Assembly: GCF_000835495.1 (NCBI RefSeq)
Contig: NW_015622544.1
Location: forward strand, 887,704-951,703
Direction: 5' to 3'
DNA from: Cladophialophora immunda
Taxonomy: Eukaryota; Ascomycota; Eurotiomycetes; Chaetothyriales; Herpotrichiellaceae
DNA length: 64,000 nt
Each line of letters begins with the position of its first letter. Within the stretch, counting starts at the first letter, position 1. A program made the position numbers and the translations under genes. Below are positions 33,011 to 44,550 of the stretch, piece by piece. The notes under the pieces are model-generated. The model was not told the DNA's origin and did not search any database. It worked only from the letters and a program-made list of their open reading frames with translations.

Positions 33011-34810
33011 ATGGCGACCATTCCTGGTAAGTTTTCTCTGACATTCCTGCAAAAGAGACGCAGTTGCTAACAACATCCAGTTGTCATCAAGCACCAGGGC
33101 AAGAAGTACAATGTCGACCTCGACCCCTCGGCAAATGGCGAGATGCTCAAATTCCAACTCTTCTCTCTCACCGGTGTCGAACCTGAGCGACAGTCCGTTC
33201 TGATCAAGGGAGGAAAGCTAAAGGATGACACCGAGCTATCTAAGCTCAATGCAAAACCTGGCCAGATCTTCACAATGCTCGGCACTGCTTCTGGCGAAAG
33301 TAGTGCAGTCACTGCTCCCGCGGAAAAGCCAAAATTCGTCGAGGACATGACTGAAGCTGAAGCTGCCGCTCAAGAAGGTGCCACTCCAGCTGGACTTCAG
33401 AATCTCGGCAACACGTGCTATTTGAACTCCACTCTGCAAGTTCTCCGGAGCATACCTGAAATGCAAGACTCGTTGAAGATCTACAAGGCCGATACGGGCG
33501 CGGGTACGAGTCTCCAAGATCTCAGCCGACTCGGTCTTGGTGGACTCAGCTCCGCCAACGACCTGACTGCTCAGCTGCGAGATCTATACAAACACATGTC
33601 GGAGACACAGGAAGGATTTCCCCCCATGATGTTTTTGAACGCTCTGCGTAATGTTTATCCTCAGTTTGCCCAGAAAGCAAAGAACGGACAGGGCTACGCC
33701 CAGCAAGATGCTGAGGAGGCTTGGTCACAAATTGTTCACCAGTTGAGACAGAAGCTCAAGATTACGGACAAAAGCACTCAAGAACAGAAAGACATCGCAT
33801 TCATTGATCGATACATGGCCGGTTCTTTCCATTCCTCGCTCGCACCTCCTCCAGAAGTTGGAGACAGCGAGCCTGTCGTGGAGTCTGATGACCCTTTCCT
33901 GAAACTAGACTGTCATATTGACCAATCGATAAATCATCTTCGGGACGGCATCCTCGCCGCTTTGACAGAAGATATCGAGAAACACTCACCAACACTTGAT
34001 CGGGATGCAAAATACATCAAGACTTCCCGAATCTCCCGGCTTCCTAAGTACCTGACGGTACACTTTGTGCGATTCTTCTGGAGAAGAGACATACAGAAGA
34101 AAACCAAAATCATGAGAAAAGTCACCTTTCCAGAAGAACTTGACATCGTGGAGTTTTGCACAGAGGATCTGAGGAAGCGACTGATTCCGGTTCGTGACAA
34201 GGTTCGCGACATCCGCAAGGACGAGCAGGACGTCGAGCGGGCCAGAAAGCGACAGAAGCTGGCTCACAAGCAGGAAGAAGATCGAAAGCATGATGAAGCG
34301 ATGAAGGGTGTAGAGGCTGCTCCAATTGCAAAGCTCCGCGAACAAAAGGAGAAGGAGGAAGGAAAGAAAAAGGAGCAAGAGGGTGGCGAAATGGATGTGT
34401 ACAAGACGGATGCAGAGTACGAGGCCGAACGAGCTGCATCCATCAAGCAAGCCAAGAAAGAACTGTTTACTCTCATTGATCCAGAGCTTGCAGCAGATGA
34501 AGGGTCGAACAAATCGGGCTTGTACGAGCTCAGGGGTGTCATTACTCACCAAGGCGCAAGCGCTGACAGCGGCCACTACACCAGTTTTGTCAAGAAGCAA
34601 GGCAGGCTGGTAGACGATCCCAAAGCACCTGGGGGCAAGCGCAGAGAAGAGGATGGCAAATGGTGGTGGTTCAACGACGACAAAGTCAGCGAGGTCGAGT
34701 CGGATAGGATCATGACTCTTTCAGGTGGCGGCGAAAGCGCTTCTGCCCTGATTTTGCTCTACCGAGCTATTGACCTACCGACCAAGGATGAGATCGAGGA
34801 TGAGTCGTGA
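33011..34810 (+). CDS. UBP6: proteasome-associated ubiquitin-specific protease Ubp6/USP14
   Basis: Two exons, 33011-33026 and 33081-34810, give 581 residues; the 54-base intron has a GCTAAC branch site. Residues 1-75 are a ubiquitin-like domain (VVIKHQGKKYNVDL... VLIKGGKLKDD) that docks on the proteasome base subunit Rpn1. The USP domain follows: Cys box GLQNLGNTCYLNSTLQVL with C118, and the His box DSGHYTSF with H504 and downstream WWWFNDDKV (N537/D538). A charged, helical insert (about 390-460, rich in Lys, Glu and Arg) separates the two halves of the catalytic domain. The enzyme removes and recycles ubiquitin at the proteasome and tunes degradation. Architecture and length match yeast Ubp6 and human USP14. 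Confidence 0.95.
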
Positions 34811-35219
34811 GCGTTTCGGACTCTTGACATTTTCTGATAATGAGCATCAGCAGCGTGTTGGGCTTAAAGACAACAGAGCATACTTAGACATAGACTGCCA
34901 GCGCCGAGAGACATTGAACGAATCACCGAGGACATTCCCCTCCGTGGCACAATAGTATAGCACGATCCGAAGACTGATTCATAATTATGCTTCTCAAGGC
35001 AGCGGATGGCCCATTCGAAATACTTCGACATTTCTGACTCACGTGCTGGAAAGTTGCCTCTTGCCTGTTTGGGCGAATTCTTGGCGCCCACCAGTTGGAA
35101 ACTTCAAATCCACCACCACGGAACTGCACTTTGCCATCATCCCATCAACGTCCATCTTGTAACCTGCGCCCGAAATCCAGCAATTCATCCATCAACTCGA
35201 CTGAAATCGACTCGCAATC
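34811..35219. promoter_or_regulatory. intergenic, presumed eS30 promoter
   Basis: About 410 bases between UBP6 and the ribosomal protein gene on the same strand. It must contain the UBP6 terminator and the eS30 promoter. Nothing specific was recognised. Confidence 0.35.
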
Positions 35220-35590
35220 ATGGGTAAAGTTCACGGATCCCTTGCCCGTGCCGGCAAAGTCAAGTCTCAAACTCCCAAGGTGAGTGGGATCGAGAAACAA
35301 TTTCACAAGCACCGCAATGTCACCATCGGCCACTGTTATGATCCATGAAGCTTTTCGTCAGGCAGCAAATGATGGATCTCGGACTCACACTCTTCTGTAC
35401 AGGTTGAGAAGCAAGAAAAGAAGAAGACGCCCAAGGGCCGCGCGAAGAAGAGAATTACATACACCAGACGGTTCGTCAACGTGACGATGACAGGTGGCAA
35501 GAGAAAGGTATGGATACATTACAATAGGAATCGCTTGGGAATAGTAAAATGCTGATGATTCTTCAGATGAACCCCAACCCGACATCATAA
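35220..35590 (+). CDS. RPS30: 40S ribosomal protein eS30
   Basis: Three exons, 35220-35279, 35403-35507 and 35567-35590, encode 62 residues, the normal length of eS30. The sequence starts [20 protein letters not shown] and continues with [13 protein letters not shown] and a terminal GGKRKMNPNPTS, all diagnostic. Unlike animals, where eS30 is made as a fusion with a ubiquitin-like protein, this gene is free-standing as usual in fungi. Highly basic, part of the small subunit near the mRNA entry. Introns are 123 and 59 bases, with the second just before the last seven codons. Being so short with split exons, it is easily missed by ORF scans. Confidence 0.95.
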
Positions 35591-36396
35591 ACGCCAGTCT
35601 CTCTGCGATGCAGTGATAGTCAAAGCAGTTGCCGAACGATGAAGGACGACCATGGTGCCATGTACAGCGCAGAAGTGATACTGAAAACGGAGGTACCAAT
35701 CGCGGTGGGATGGCACAAATGAAGGCATACTGTCACGCGGAAGTTTTGAGTTGCATTACACGTGGATCAATGCATAGATTCCCTAGAGCCGGGAGAAAAC
35801 AAATGCTCCGGCTTGAAGATGGGATAGTTGGCCATGGTGATGATCAATAAGAGGCGTTTTTGAGATGGGCTGGTACATTTCGACAAACTATCAAAATACT
35901 TGTCATGAACCCGCGCTCCTTGCTCTTACTTTCCGGTCTTTCAAATTGTCGTCGCGCATGATGGGCGCATTCTCGCATCAACGGTCCCCCGAATCCGAGC
36001 CCGGAAGATGCGATATGGCGACCCCTGTAGTGAATCCTTTCGTTTGAAACGGAACGCTTCCAAGTAGATTATCTTTGGTGGCCACGGCTATAAATGGACA
36101 TCCTGAGTCTCGCCAAAGAACTGCCTTTTACCTTGAGATAGATGAGTGGGACTGGCAGCATGGTCAGTTGGACATTGTCGCTGGCACGAGAATCCTCGCC
36201 GCCAAGGACGAAGGCGCAACTTGCGAATGCGCAACACCCAATGTTTCCCCTGCAGTTGACTTTTCCGCAGCCTTCTCCAAAGCTGCGATATAAAGTTCTG
36301 GGTTCCAATCTCGTCAATTAGTAAATTGTCGTTTTTTGCCCTAATCTCTACTCGCTCCAGCTCCTCGCGGGCGTAAGCTCACTACAAATCCTCTCG
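35591..36396. other. intergenic, about 800 bases, no gene seen
   Basis: Between eS30 and the hotdog-fold gene, both rightward. It holds the promoter of the latter. A GCGTAAG...ACAAAT stretch just before 36397 could be part of a leader intron, but this cannot be settled from sequence alone. No supported ORF. Confidence 0.35.
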
Positions 36397-37431
36397 ATGC
36401 AGGCGCTTCGGCCTGTCCTGCTTCGCCGAGTACAGCGCGCGGTCACCAAGGACAAGCTCTCCCAGCTCTCTCGCTCAGGCTCGTTGAATAGCTGGCGAGC
36501 CCAGCACGACCACCATGGCCCTCACAAAGAATACTTCCAGACTCCTGGCCAAATGCCCGTTCCCGACTCGACACCCTACACACATGGCCAACCATACATA
36601 CCGAGCATACAGAATGTCCCTCCCACATCGAGAACCGGTGGCATCTCGCTCTTAAGGAGCTTTAGCCGATCCGTCTTTTGGGCTGTCCTTTTCGCATCTT
36701 TGGGTGTCACCGCCGGGACGGCGCTGATAACATGGGAGTACCTACAGCCCCCCTTCGAGCCTGGTTCTCCCGCGGAACAAGAACTCTACGACGAGATCCT
36801 CGACGCGATGGAACTCCACCCGTTGGTCGATTCGCTGCGACAGGCAAATTGGATAGAAGAGAACTACTACGCTGCTCACAGCGGGGCGGGCAACGAGCTG
36901 GAGAATAGAGGGCTACACCTCGTGGCGGAGACACTTCAGGGAACGCAAGGAGTGAGCGTGAAGACATTCAAGCACCCGACTCAGGAATTTACCATCATGG
37001 TTTGTTTTCTGGGTTTTGGCATCGAGGGTTGGCCGGACACAATCCACGGCGGCATGATTGTAACTCTGATTGAGGAGGGAATTCAACGACAGATTCACAA
37101 CTTCTACAAAAAGTTCGGAAGCCGGGACCAGCAGACGATTTCCATTGATTTCAAGAGACCTATGCGGCCTGGAGAGATATATGCTGTGATTGTCCCGCCT
37201 GCGCAGTTGGAATCGAATCCAGCTCCAGAGACGACGCATCTGCAGATATTGCCCATGGTTGTGAGGATCGAGGCTCCTCCCAGGATTACGCCTGAGTTGC
37301 TCACGATCGAATTGCCGTCTATTGATGAGTTGCATGCGGTGGCCAACGTACAGGTTCGACTCGTGCAGTCCAAGAGTGAAGAGGGAATGGCAGAGCCCGA
37401 GGGGCACGTAGCCTCGAAAAAGATCGACTGA
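36397..37431 (+). CDS. hotdog-fold thioesterase-like protein, probably mitochondrial membrane
   Basis: A single exon of 344 residues. The first 30 residues are Arg/Leu/Ser-rich without acids, consistent with a mitochondrial targeting sequence. One hydrophobic segment (about 92-112, SVFWAVLFASLGVTAGTAL) probably spans a membrane. The C-terminal half has the hotdog signature DTIHGGMIVTLIEEG (HGG 217-219) followed by the SIDFKRPMRPGEIY strand typical of PaaI/acyl-CoA thioesterase-like domains. I infer a membrane-anchored acyl-thioester hydrolase or binder facing one side of a mitochondrial membrane; the substrate is unknown. Confidence 0.8.
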   Translation: MQALRPVLLRRVQRAVTKDKLSQLSRSGSLNSWRAQHDHHGPHKEYFQTPGQMPVPDSTPYTHGQPYIPSIQNVPPTSRTGGISLLRSFSRSVFWAVLFASLGVTAGTALITWEYLQPPFEPGSPAEQELYDEILDAMELHPLVDSLRQANWIEENYYAAHSGAGNELENRGLHLVAETLQGTQGVSVKTFKHPTQEFTIMVCFLGFGIEGWPDTIHGGMIVTLIEEGIQRQIHNFYKKFGSRDQQTISIDFKRPMRPGEIYAVIVPPAQLESNPAPETTHLQILPMVVRIEAPPRITPELLTIELPSIDELHAVANVQVRLVQSKSEEGMAEPEGHVASKKID

Positions 37432-40207
37432 GCGCAAATGACTGAGGCGCATCATCTCCCGGGTATCAAAGTTGTGGACCGTCTTCCGCCTTCGTCGACC
37501 GACAACTCAAGTCTCACGGCGAAAATTGGACACTAGGAACGCAGGTAAGCACTTGCTGTCTACGACCACATTATTCGATATCTTGGCTTATTGTTGGAAC
37601 AGTCTTTTCCCGCCCTCTACGGTCAACGAAGTCGTCCAGAGTTTCCGAACTACTTTCATTCACACCACCAAAATATGTTTCACGGAGTGTCGGTTGTCCA
37701 GCGATCCGAGCAAGCATAAAGTTGGGGCAATTATTCCCTGTGCTATTGCTTGCGAGTCATGACAAGGTCCCCTTGCCCAGAATGGCAGACTAAAGCCCTG
37801 TTCATTTTCGATCACCGCCATCGGTTGCAGCAGGCGATGGTGCAAGGGACGATTCGATGATGTCGACACGTGGGATGGCCAGACTAGGGACCAAGAAAGC
37901 AGCCACAATACGCCTAACCCGTCAATCACTGTCGCTCCCTGCATTTTGAATAAGGCTAGAAGTGCCAACGGAATTTGGATCGTGCAAAGGAGCGTGGCGA
38001 ACGACCGGACTGGTGCCCAGATTAGGCGATCGCACGGCGAGAGTTTCGGCTATCCCCTCAAATGGGTGAAAAGTGTCGACGTGCATGCAAAATACCGAGG
38101 CGCGCTGAGAGTCGGCAACTGAGATTCTTTGACCATTTTACGAATAGGACAAAGGATTCATGCTTGTTGGTGGGGTGAGGAAGAGGTACAGGTGTTTTTG
38201 AGAGCGTCCGTAATGATCAACGACGAGCAGAAACAAGCAGTCATCGTTTCAAGGGAGGTATTGTGAGGGCATGTCGAGAGGTTGACCAGGACTCTGGAGT
38301 GTTGTTCAAGCGCGCAATCGGGCGCCATTGCATCCTCTACGACGCATGTTCGTCTCGTACAGGAGGAGCCTCGGTATCTGGCCGGCTATCTCCTGGCAGT
38401 GTCAGGTATGGCTTTACCGACTTTTGAACCAATTTGGATGTTTGTCCGTGATGCAGGTCGGGAGCAGGCCACTGCTTGCCACCTTTTGTCACCTCCAGAC
38501 TCAATTTTTGCGGAGAAGTGGGCCAGTGGCTCGTTTTTGGCCCGTAGTGTCCCACTCTCGTGAATCCTTCGAGTTGTGCTCGCCTACCAATCCTCCATAC
38601 CCCAGCATTCTTTTTCACGATGTCGGGGTGGTTTGTGGAGGGTGACCGAGTCGATGATACATGGATTGCGGTCCGCGAAAGACACCGAGTGGGCTGGGTA
38701 GGACGAGTTTGATGCGATCCGACAGCTGCGAAGGGTTGCCATTTCCGAGGCCAGGGGCTGCATGCCAACTATCCAAGCGCCACCTCCATCTCTTGCTCTG
38801 GCACACCCCCGCGTCCCGCACGACTGGCGGCGCAAACAACTGCCTTTGGTGTGTCTTAGTTAGCTCCAATGCTTGCAGCCCGACTTTGGGGGCCCCGAAA
38901 AAAACGAGGACTTGCCCTCGTATTCTCCCCCTCGGTGCCTGTGAAATGGATTGTGCACACGCATTCCTGAGAAAGCCTAAACGGACCACACCGATTGCCG
39001 ATGGATGCTCACGATCCTCCCGACATGTCAGAGAGAGCGCGATGAAGCAGCGAGCTGGGCTAGTCGACCTTCTCCGGGGGGAACCGAGTCCAGGTGTTGG
39101 GAGATAACAGAACGCAGGCTGGGGGAACGAGGGTGACATGATGGGGAAGAGAGAAACGAAATGGGACCTTTTTTTCCCTTCCACGGAAGAATGCCTAGAG
39201 CCACTCATCGAATCGCTCCCTGCGCACACTCACTCTCTCGTTCTCTCTCTTGAGAACAATAATACAGTACAGAAGAAAATTGCCTTTTTTCCTCCTTTGT
39301 CTTTTCGCTCTGGCCATTCATACTTCCCTACCCGGGGTGCCCATCAATTCTCGGTGTCGACTCCTGGCCCTTTGATTCCTGTTCCATCTGATTCATCCTG
39401 CGTCAACAACTAAGCTACCGCTAGTCTTGCAGTAACGCCTTGTGACTAACGATCCTCCTTTCCTCTTTCTTCCGCTGCTTGGGTGTGACCTTTTCTTGTC
39501 ACGCCCTGGGATGGATAAAGTGGCAAACGCCTCCCATCGGATTTGGCGTCTCCGTCGAGTTAGGAAGCCAAAGTCAAGTCGAATCAAGGCGACCCAGGTC
39601 TCGTCGTTCTCACCATTCGACCAACTGCCAATCTTGCCGGCACTGCGCCCCATCGCGTATCATCATCCCATCAATAATGGATGCGTGTTCCGCATGTCCT
39701 CGCATTGTTCCACCCTCCCACCGGCCCACCTCTAGGTACGGAGGACACTCCATTCCACGAGCCCTCCACACCCCCCCACCGTCCTTTCTAGTGTTGAGAT
39801 TGGTAACCTCCCCGGTCACTCACCACAGTTAGCCACAGGACTTTGACCTGACTCAAATGTTTCTGCTCCATACTCCATGCTGTGGCCACCCACTCTCCCC
39901 CGGTCCCCGCAGGGGTCTCGCCCACGGCAGCCAACCCCCCAACCATCAATCTCCTACCACCTCGAGATAAGTGAAAATAGGTCGTCGGAGAAGCGCATGA
40001 AGCATCAGTGTGAAAGAGCCCCCGTGGTGAACACATGTTCCGAGTCGACCGTCCTGATCCATCTCTCGCTCGCCGACTACATCAATCCTTCTCTTCCCCA
40101 TCTCCTCTCTTAACCCCCGGCTTCTTTTCACCTCCCTGTCTGGTGTTTCCCGCCCTGCGCAATCCCTCATTGCCTTCTACCTCGCCTGCCTCTTTACGTT
40201 GCCCATC
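37432..40207. other. intergenic, 2.8 kb, no gene seen
   Basis: Between the hotdog-fold gene and the MFS gene, both rightward. ORFs (for example leftward 38615-39229) lack motifs and overlap equally long rivals. The last 900 bases (39240-40200) are rich in CT on the coding strand with many TCTC and CCTCC runs and probably form the promoter and long leader of the transporter gene. Confidence 0.4.
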
Positions 40208-42110
40208 ATGACTGCTCAGGAAGACAGCTCAAGCGACAACGTGCCTTCGCCCATCAACGACAAGGACCCCTCCTCCCATGTCGAGCAAATCCATACCAAC
40301 GAGAAAGTACCAGGCCATCCTGGGTACTATGAGAAAGATGGTCTGCGGACGTATGGTGACGATGAAGACCATGACCACGAGCCGCCGGTGAGTGCATTTC
40401 CATCTTCGCATCGCGGCAACAACCTTTGTCAATACTGACGGGCCCTGCTTTATTTAGATGACCGTTCCGAGAGCCCTCAGCTTGGTCGCCATGGCTTTCT
40501 TGTGGACTGGCTCCCAAATCCCTGTGTACATCCTCGGTGGTGTCCCGCCATACATCTATGCCGATATTGGTGGTGTCGACCGATGGATTTGGTTCGTCCT
40601 GGCTTACCTTCTGGCTTTGGCCGCCATCTGCCCCTTCGTTGGGTCGATTTCCGATCTCGTTGGAAGACGTTGGGTGGCACTGGGAGGTTCGGGGTTGCTC
40701 ATCGTTGCCATGATCATTTGCGGTACAGCGCACAGCATGGGCGTGTTCATCAGTAAGTATCATCGTCCACAAACCATACCAGAATTCTGACCATGGATCC
40801 TCCTCTCAGTGGGCATGACTTTCTCCGGAATCGGGGCTGGTATCTGTGAGCTTACCTCCCTCGCCGTCACGGCCGAGCTCGCTCCAACCCGCAAACGAGG
40901 AAAATATGTCTCCATCCTCGTCTTCACCATCATCCCCTTCTGCCCATCCGTCCTCTGGGGTCAGTTGATCGCCTCGCACGCTGGCTGGCGATATTGCACC
41001 CTTCTCTGCGGCCTCTGGGCATGTGTCGGCTTCGTCGGCACCTTGGTCTTCTATTTCCCTCCGGCTCGACCAAACTCCCGCGGTCTCACCAAGAAGGAGA
41101 TTATTGACGAGATCGATTTCGTGGGTGGGTTCCTCTCCATCACCGGGATGATCCTGTTCCTGGCCGGTCTGCAATGGGGCGGCTACCAATACCCATGGCA
41201 CTCCGCGCACGTCCTGGCACCTCTGATTATCGGCGGATTTTTCCTGCTGATTGCGTTCCCGATCTGGGAGATCAAGTTCGCCAAATTCCCAATGTTCCCG
41301 TCAAGAATGAAGAAAGAAGCCAGAATCCTCACGCTCACCTTGATCATCACCGCCATCTCGGGAGCCAACTTCTTCTCCGTCATCATGTTCTGGCCCACCC
41401 AGGCCTTCAATGTCTACGGTCACGATCCGGTGGGAGTTGGTGTTCGAGGAATCCCGATCGGCTTCAGCATTCTCACTGGCGCCTGCGTCGTGCTATGGCT
41501 GCTTTCCGTCTTCCGAGGCCACAATCGCGAGTTGATGATCATCTCGTCAGTGCTTATGACAGCCGGTTGCGGTGCGCTTGCCGTCGCCACTCGAGACAAC
41601 CTGAACACCCTCTGGGGCCTACTGATTCTGGCCGGTCTCGGCATCGGCGGTATCGTTGTTCCTGCATCGATCATAACCACGATCATCTGCCCGGACGACA
41701 TCATCGCCACGGTTGCCGCTCTTACCCTGTCAATCCGTGTGATTGGTGGCTGCATCGGCTACACCGTGTACTATAACGTCTTCCTCAACAAGTTTGTCCC
41801 CAACGCCACAAAGTACATCGGTGGCACCATGGCTCTCGAGCTCGGCATCACCAACACGAGCTACATCGGCGAGGCCATCGAATACACTGCAGCCAGTCTG
41901 TTGCCTCTCCTCAAGACAATCCCTGGAATTGCCGGCAACGACACTGCCTATGAAATGGTCGTGGTGGCCGGCCAAGTCGCCTATGCGGAGTCGTACAAGT
42001 ACGTATATTTGACGAGTATCGCCTTCGGGTCGATTTCGATCTTGGCCAGTGTCTTCTTGGGAAATATCGACAAGTATATGGACGACCACGTCGCCGTCGT
42101 CATGCACTAA
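40208..42110 (+). CDS. MFS transporter, TRI12 (trichothecene efflux pump) type
   Basis: Three exons, 40208-40387, 40458-40752 and 40810-42110, give 591 residues. The ATG at 40208 is the first in frame. A hydrophilic N terminus of about 60 residues (ending in GLRTYGDDEDHDHEPP) leads into the 14-helix fold of the drug:proton antiporter-2 family. Family marks are FLWTGSQIPVYILGGVPPYIYADIGG in helix 1-2, the loop GSISDLVGRRW (MFS motif A) and SLAVTAELAPTRKRGKYVSILVFTIIPFCPSVLWGQLIA. TRI12-type pumps and the closely related siderophore importers share this fold, so the cargo is uncertain: a toxin or drug exporter or an iron-chelate importer. No secondary-metabolite gene is adjacent, and no iron or siderophore gene either. 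Confidence 0.9.
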
Positions 42111-44266
42111 GCTGCGATGTAGCTTTGTCGTCGACGAGGAGAATGGTCGCCAGGAGATCTGCTGTCGGTGAAAGAGCTCCAGCAATGATCCTGGAGGGAG
42201 CCGAGAACGTTTTGATGCGCTCGTTTGGCATTGCCGCGAGAGCGCCACCACCACTTCCAGCTCTTGGCCTCTTACCCGGGCTGGGGATCATCGTGTGACC
42301 CTTCGAAGGTCAGACTGTCAGTGGGTAGACATAGACTGGCATAAATATATAAGAACATCCACCAATGGATCAATGTCTCGTTCAGCTGTGTCCTTCAGTA
42401 TTCCCGTGAAGCTGGCCACCTTTGGGAGAAAGTAGAGAAAGTTGGAAGAAACGAGCGGGGGGGACAGTAAAAGAGGACCAGCTTTTCTAGACCGCCCCGT
42501 GTCCTTGACCCCAGACTACTAGCCTTGGCTGCAGAGAGTCCAGCCGTGTCAAGAGGAGAGGCCCAGAAGCGTTCGGTAGGTTTCGAGCTGGTTTGCTCGT
42601 ATTCATCCCGCCCAGCTTAGACTCGCTCGTGTCTTGGTTGGGATTCCCCCGCAATCTTTTTGGCAGGCCCCTGCTGCCGAGCGCCTCGGGGTTTCTGTTT
42701 TTGGAAAAGAGAACATTTTATTAGTATTGTTGTACCGAGTATACGCGAACCTTGCAGGGGAAGAGATAGGTGGCAATATGTGAACAGGGGCAGGGAACGG
42801 GGCGATTTTGTCCCCATATACCTCGTGGGTGGACCTACAGAACTCACCGGATCTGCACCAGAGGAACAGGCTCCATCCTCTCTACGAGGTGTGTACTATC
42901 CCCCGCATTTTCCTCTCTCTTCGCTTGTCCAACTCCATCGAGATAGGGCTGGACCGCGCTGGCTGGCTGGCAGTCTGGCTGGCTGGCCGGGTCCTTGCCA
43001 CGGGTCACTACTAGGCTGAGAGCGAACAACCCGAGGCATGCGTCATGATTGGTTCGGGGCCCGGCGGTGAAAAATGCCACATGCCTCGCGCCGAGGGCAT
43101 TGGTTAATAAGTCCGGGGAGAGGATACCCGGTGGGAGAGAACAGACGTATTCGCATTTTCGCATTCGCGTGGACCGCGTTGAGCGGGAGGTCGATGGCCG
43201 CGGTGGTTGTTGCGTGGTTTCGCCTGTGCCGTGGTTCTTGAGGTCTTGGGCCGCGGGTGCACTGTGTCTGCTCCCGCTGTCGTTCTCTGTGCTTTGATCT
43301 GTCGTGCTGGTGTTTTTCGACTTCAACTTCAGACTGTGCCAGAGGTTGAGCGGGCAAGGAGATAGTCAAGCAAATAAGCAAGGGGGGATTCGATTCTGCT
43401 CCGAATGTACTGTACTTCAGTCGCCGGAGTGGTGATCCATCGCTGCATTCACCGGGACGAGGCTATGAGCTTGGATTCGCGTCAGGAAATAGGGGGGCAT
43501 TCGTCGTTTCTTTGGTCTCGGGCTAGAGGTGAGGCTCAAGAGAACGGAATGGAAAGAGAGGTCAGCAAGTACCGAAGAGAAGAAATGTCAGACGCCAGGA
43601 GACGAAGATGGGCCAGCTTGCAGGACGGGAAGGGGAGGTGAATGAAGACAGGAGAATTCGTGGAGAAGGAACAAAAAAAAAGAGCAGCAATAGTAAAACA
43701 TTGCCTAGTAACAGCGCGCCATGCAGGAGCAGATAGAATGAAGCTGCGAAGAGGTGGATTGTTAACTAATCAGGTGGTCGATTGAAAAGGCAGTGCGTTG
43801 TCAAATACCCTCTTGGGATGATGGTACTACTACTAGATACCCGTGTCCCGCCCCCAAGCCGCAGTCAGACATTGCCGAGGGATGTCGTTTTGTTTAGGGT
43901 CTCTCGATCTGGAGGTCGTTGAGTCAGTGATTGAGCGGTGCTGGTCGTTGGCGCTGGTTGTATTGGGTCCGGCCCCAAGTATTCCGAGGCTATTCATCTG
44001 TGAAGATTAATAGCGCCCGACCTCCGAGACAGGTTTGGCTGTGGCACGTTTTTCCGCTGGCGAGCACTGCGCAACTGTGAAAAGCCGGGACAAAAGGACA
44101 GGAGGGAATGTCCCCAAGCGGGCCACGCGGAGGGAATGTTGGTCCGCCGGATAAACCAAGATAACGTTAGGGACACACAGTAAGATCTGAATCAGGCTGA
44201 CCCCCCCTCCCCCCAATAAACGGACCAAGGGCGCCGTTGACTTTTGTGAGGGGCGGAAGCCAGATC
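42111..44266. other. intergenic, about 2.2 kb, no gene seen
   Basis: Downstream of the MFS gene and of the leftward SET gene region. ORFs such as leftward 42844-43326 lack motifs. It contains a GGCT tandem patch at 42959-42990 and a few A- and G-runs. Confidence 0.4.
42959..42991. repeat. GGCT tandem patch
   Basis: An imperfect tandem array of GGCT units (three, a short interruption, then three more) ending in GGCCGGG. Confidence 0.7.
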
Positions 44267-44482
44267 TTAGTACCACGTGGCTCTAGCTTTCGTCTTCCTC
44301 AGCCGACTGTCGTTGTCTGAGCTGGACGGCGATGTGTTGTTCATGGTTCCGCGAAAGTCTCCTTGCTGAGGGATGGTCGGTCGATAGCCGACTTGGTAGT
44401 ACGGTTTCGTCTCGAGATGGTGGGACATAGCGGGATCCTCGTGCGGCGGTAATGGGATTGAATCCTCACCATCGTGCAGCAT
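44267..44482 (-). CDS. possible small protein or terminal exon (71 codons)
   Basis: A short frame with protein-like composition: it contains MSHHLETKPYYQVGYRPTIP and ends in a basic RKTKARATWY tail. It begins 68 bases after the stop of the SET gene on the same strand. It may be a separate small gene, a 3' exon of the SET gene missed by my model, or chance. No known family. Confidence 0.3.
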   Translation of the reverse strand: MLHDGEDSIPLPPHEDPAMSHHLETKPYYQVGYRPTIPQQGDFRGTMNNTSPSSSDNDSRLRKTKARATWY

Positions 44483-44550
44483 GCCACCTCGGGTAGGGTT
44501 TTCAGTTGCCTCAGACGTCCCTCCTCTGTGATGATGACTGGTTCAAAAGC

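Noticed and set aside
40208..42110. Toxin-cluster membership for the TRI12-type pump
   Set aside because: No polyketide synthase, terpene synthase, peptide synthetase or cytochrome P450 gene is visible in the window, so a biosynthetic cluster is not supported.
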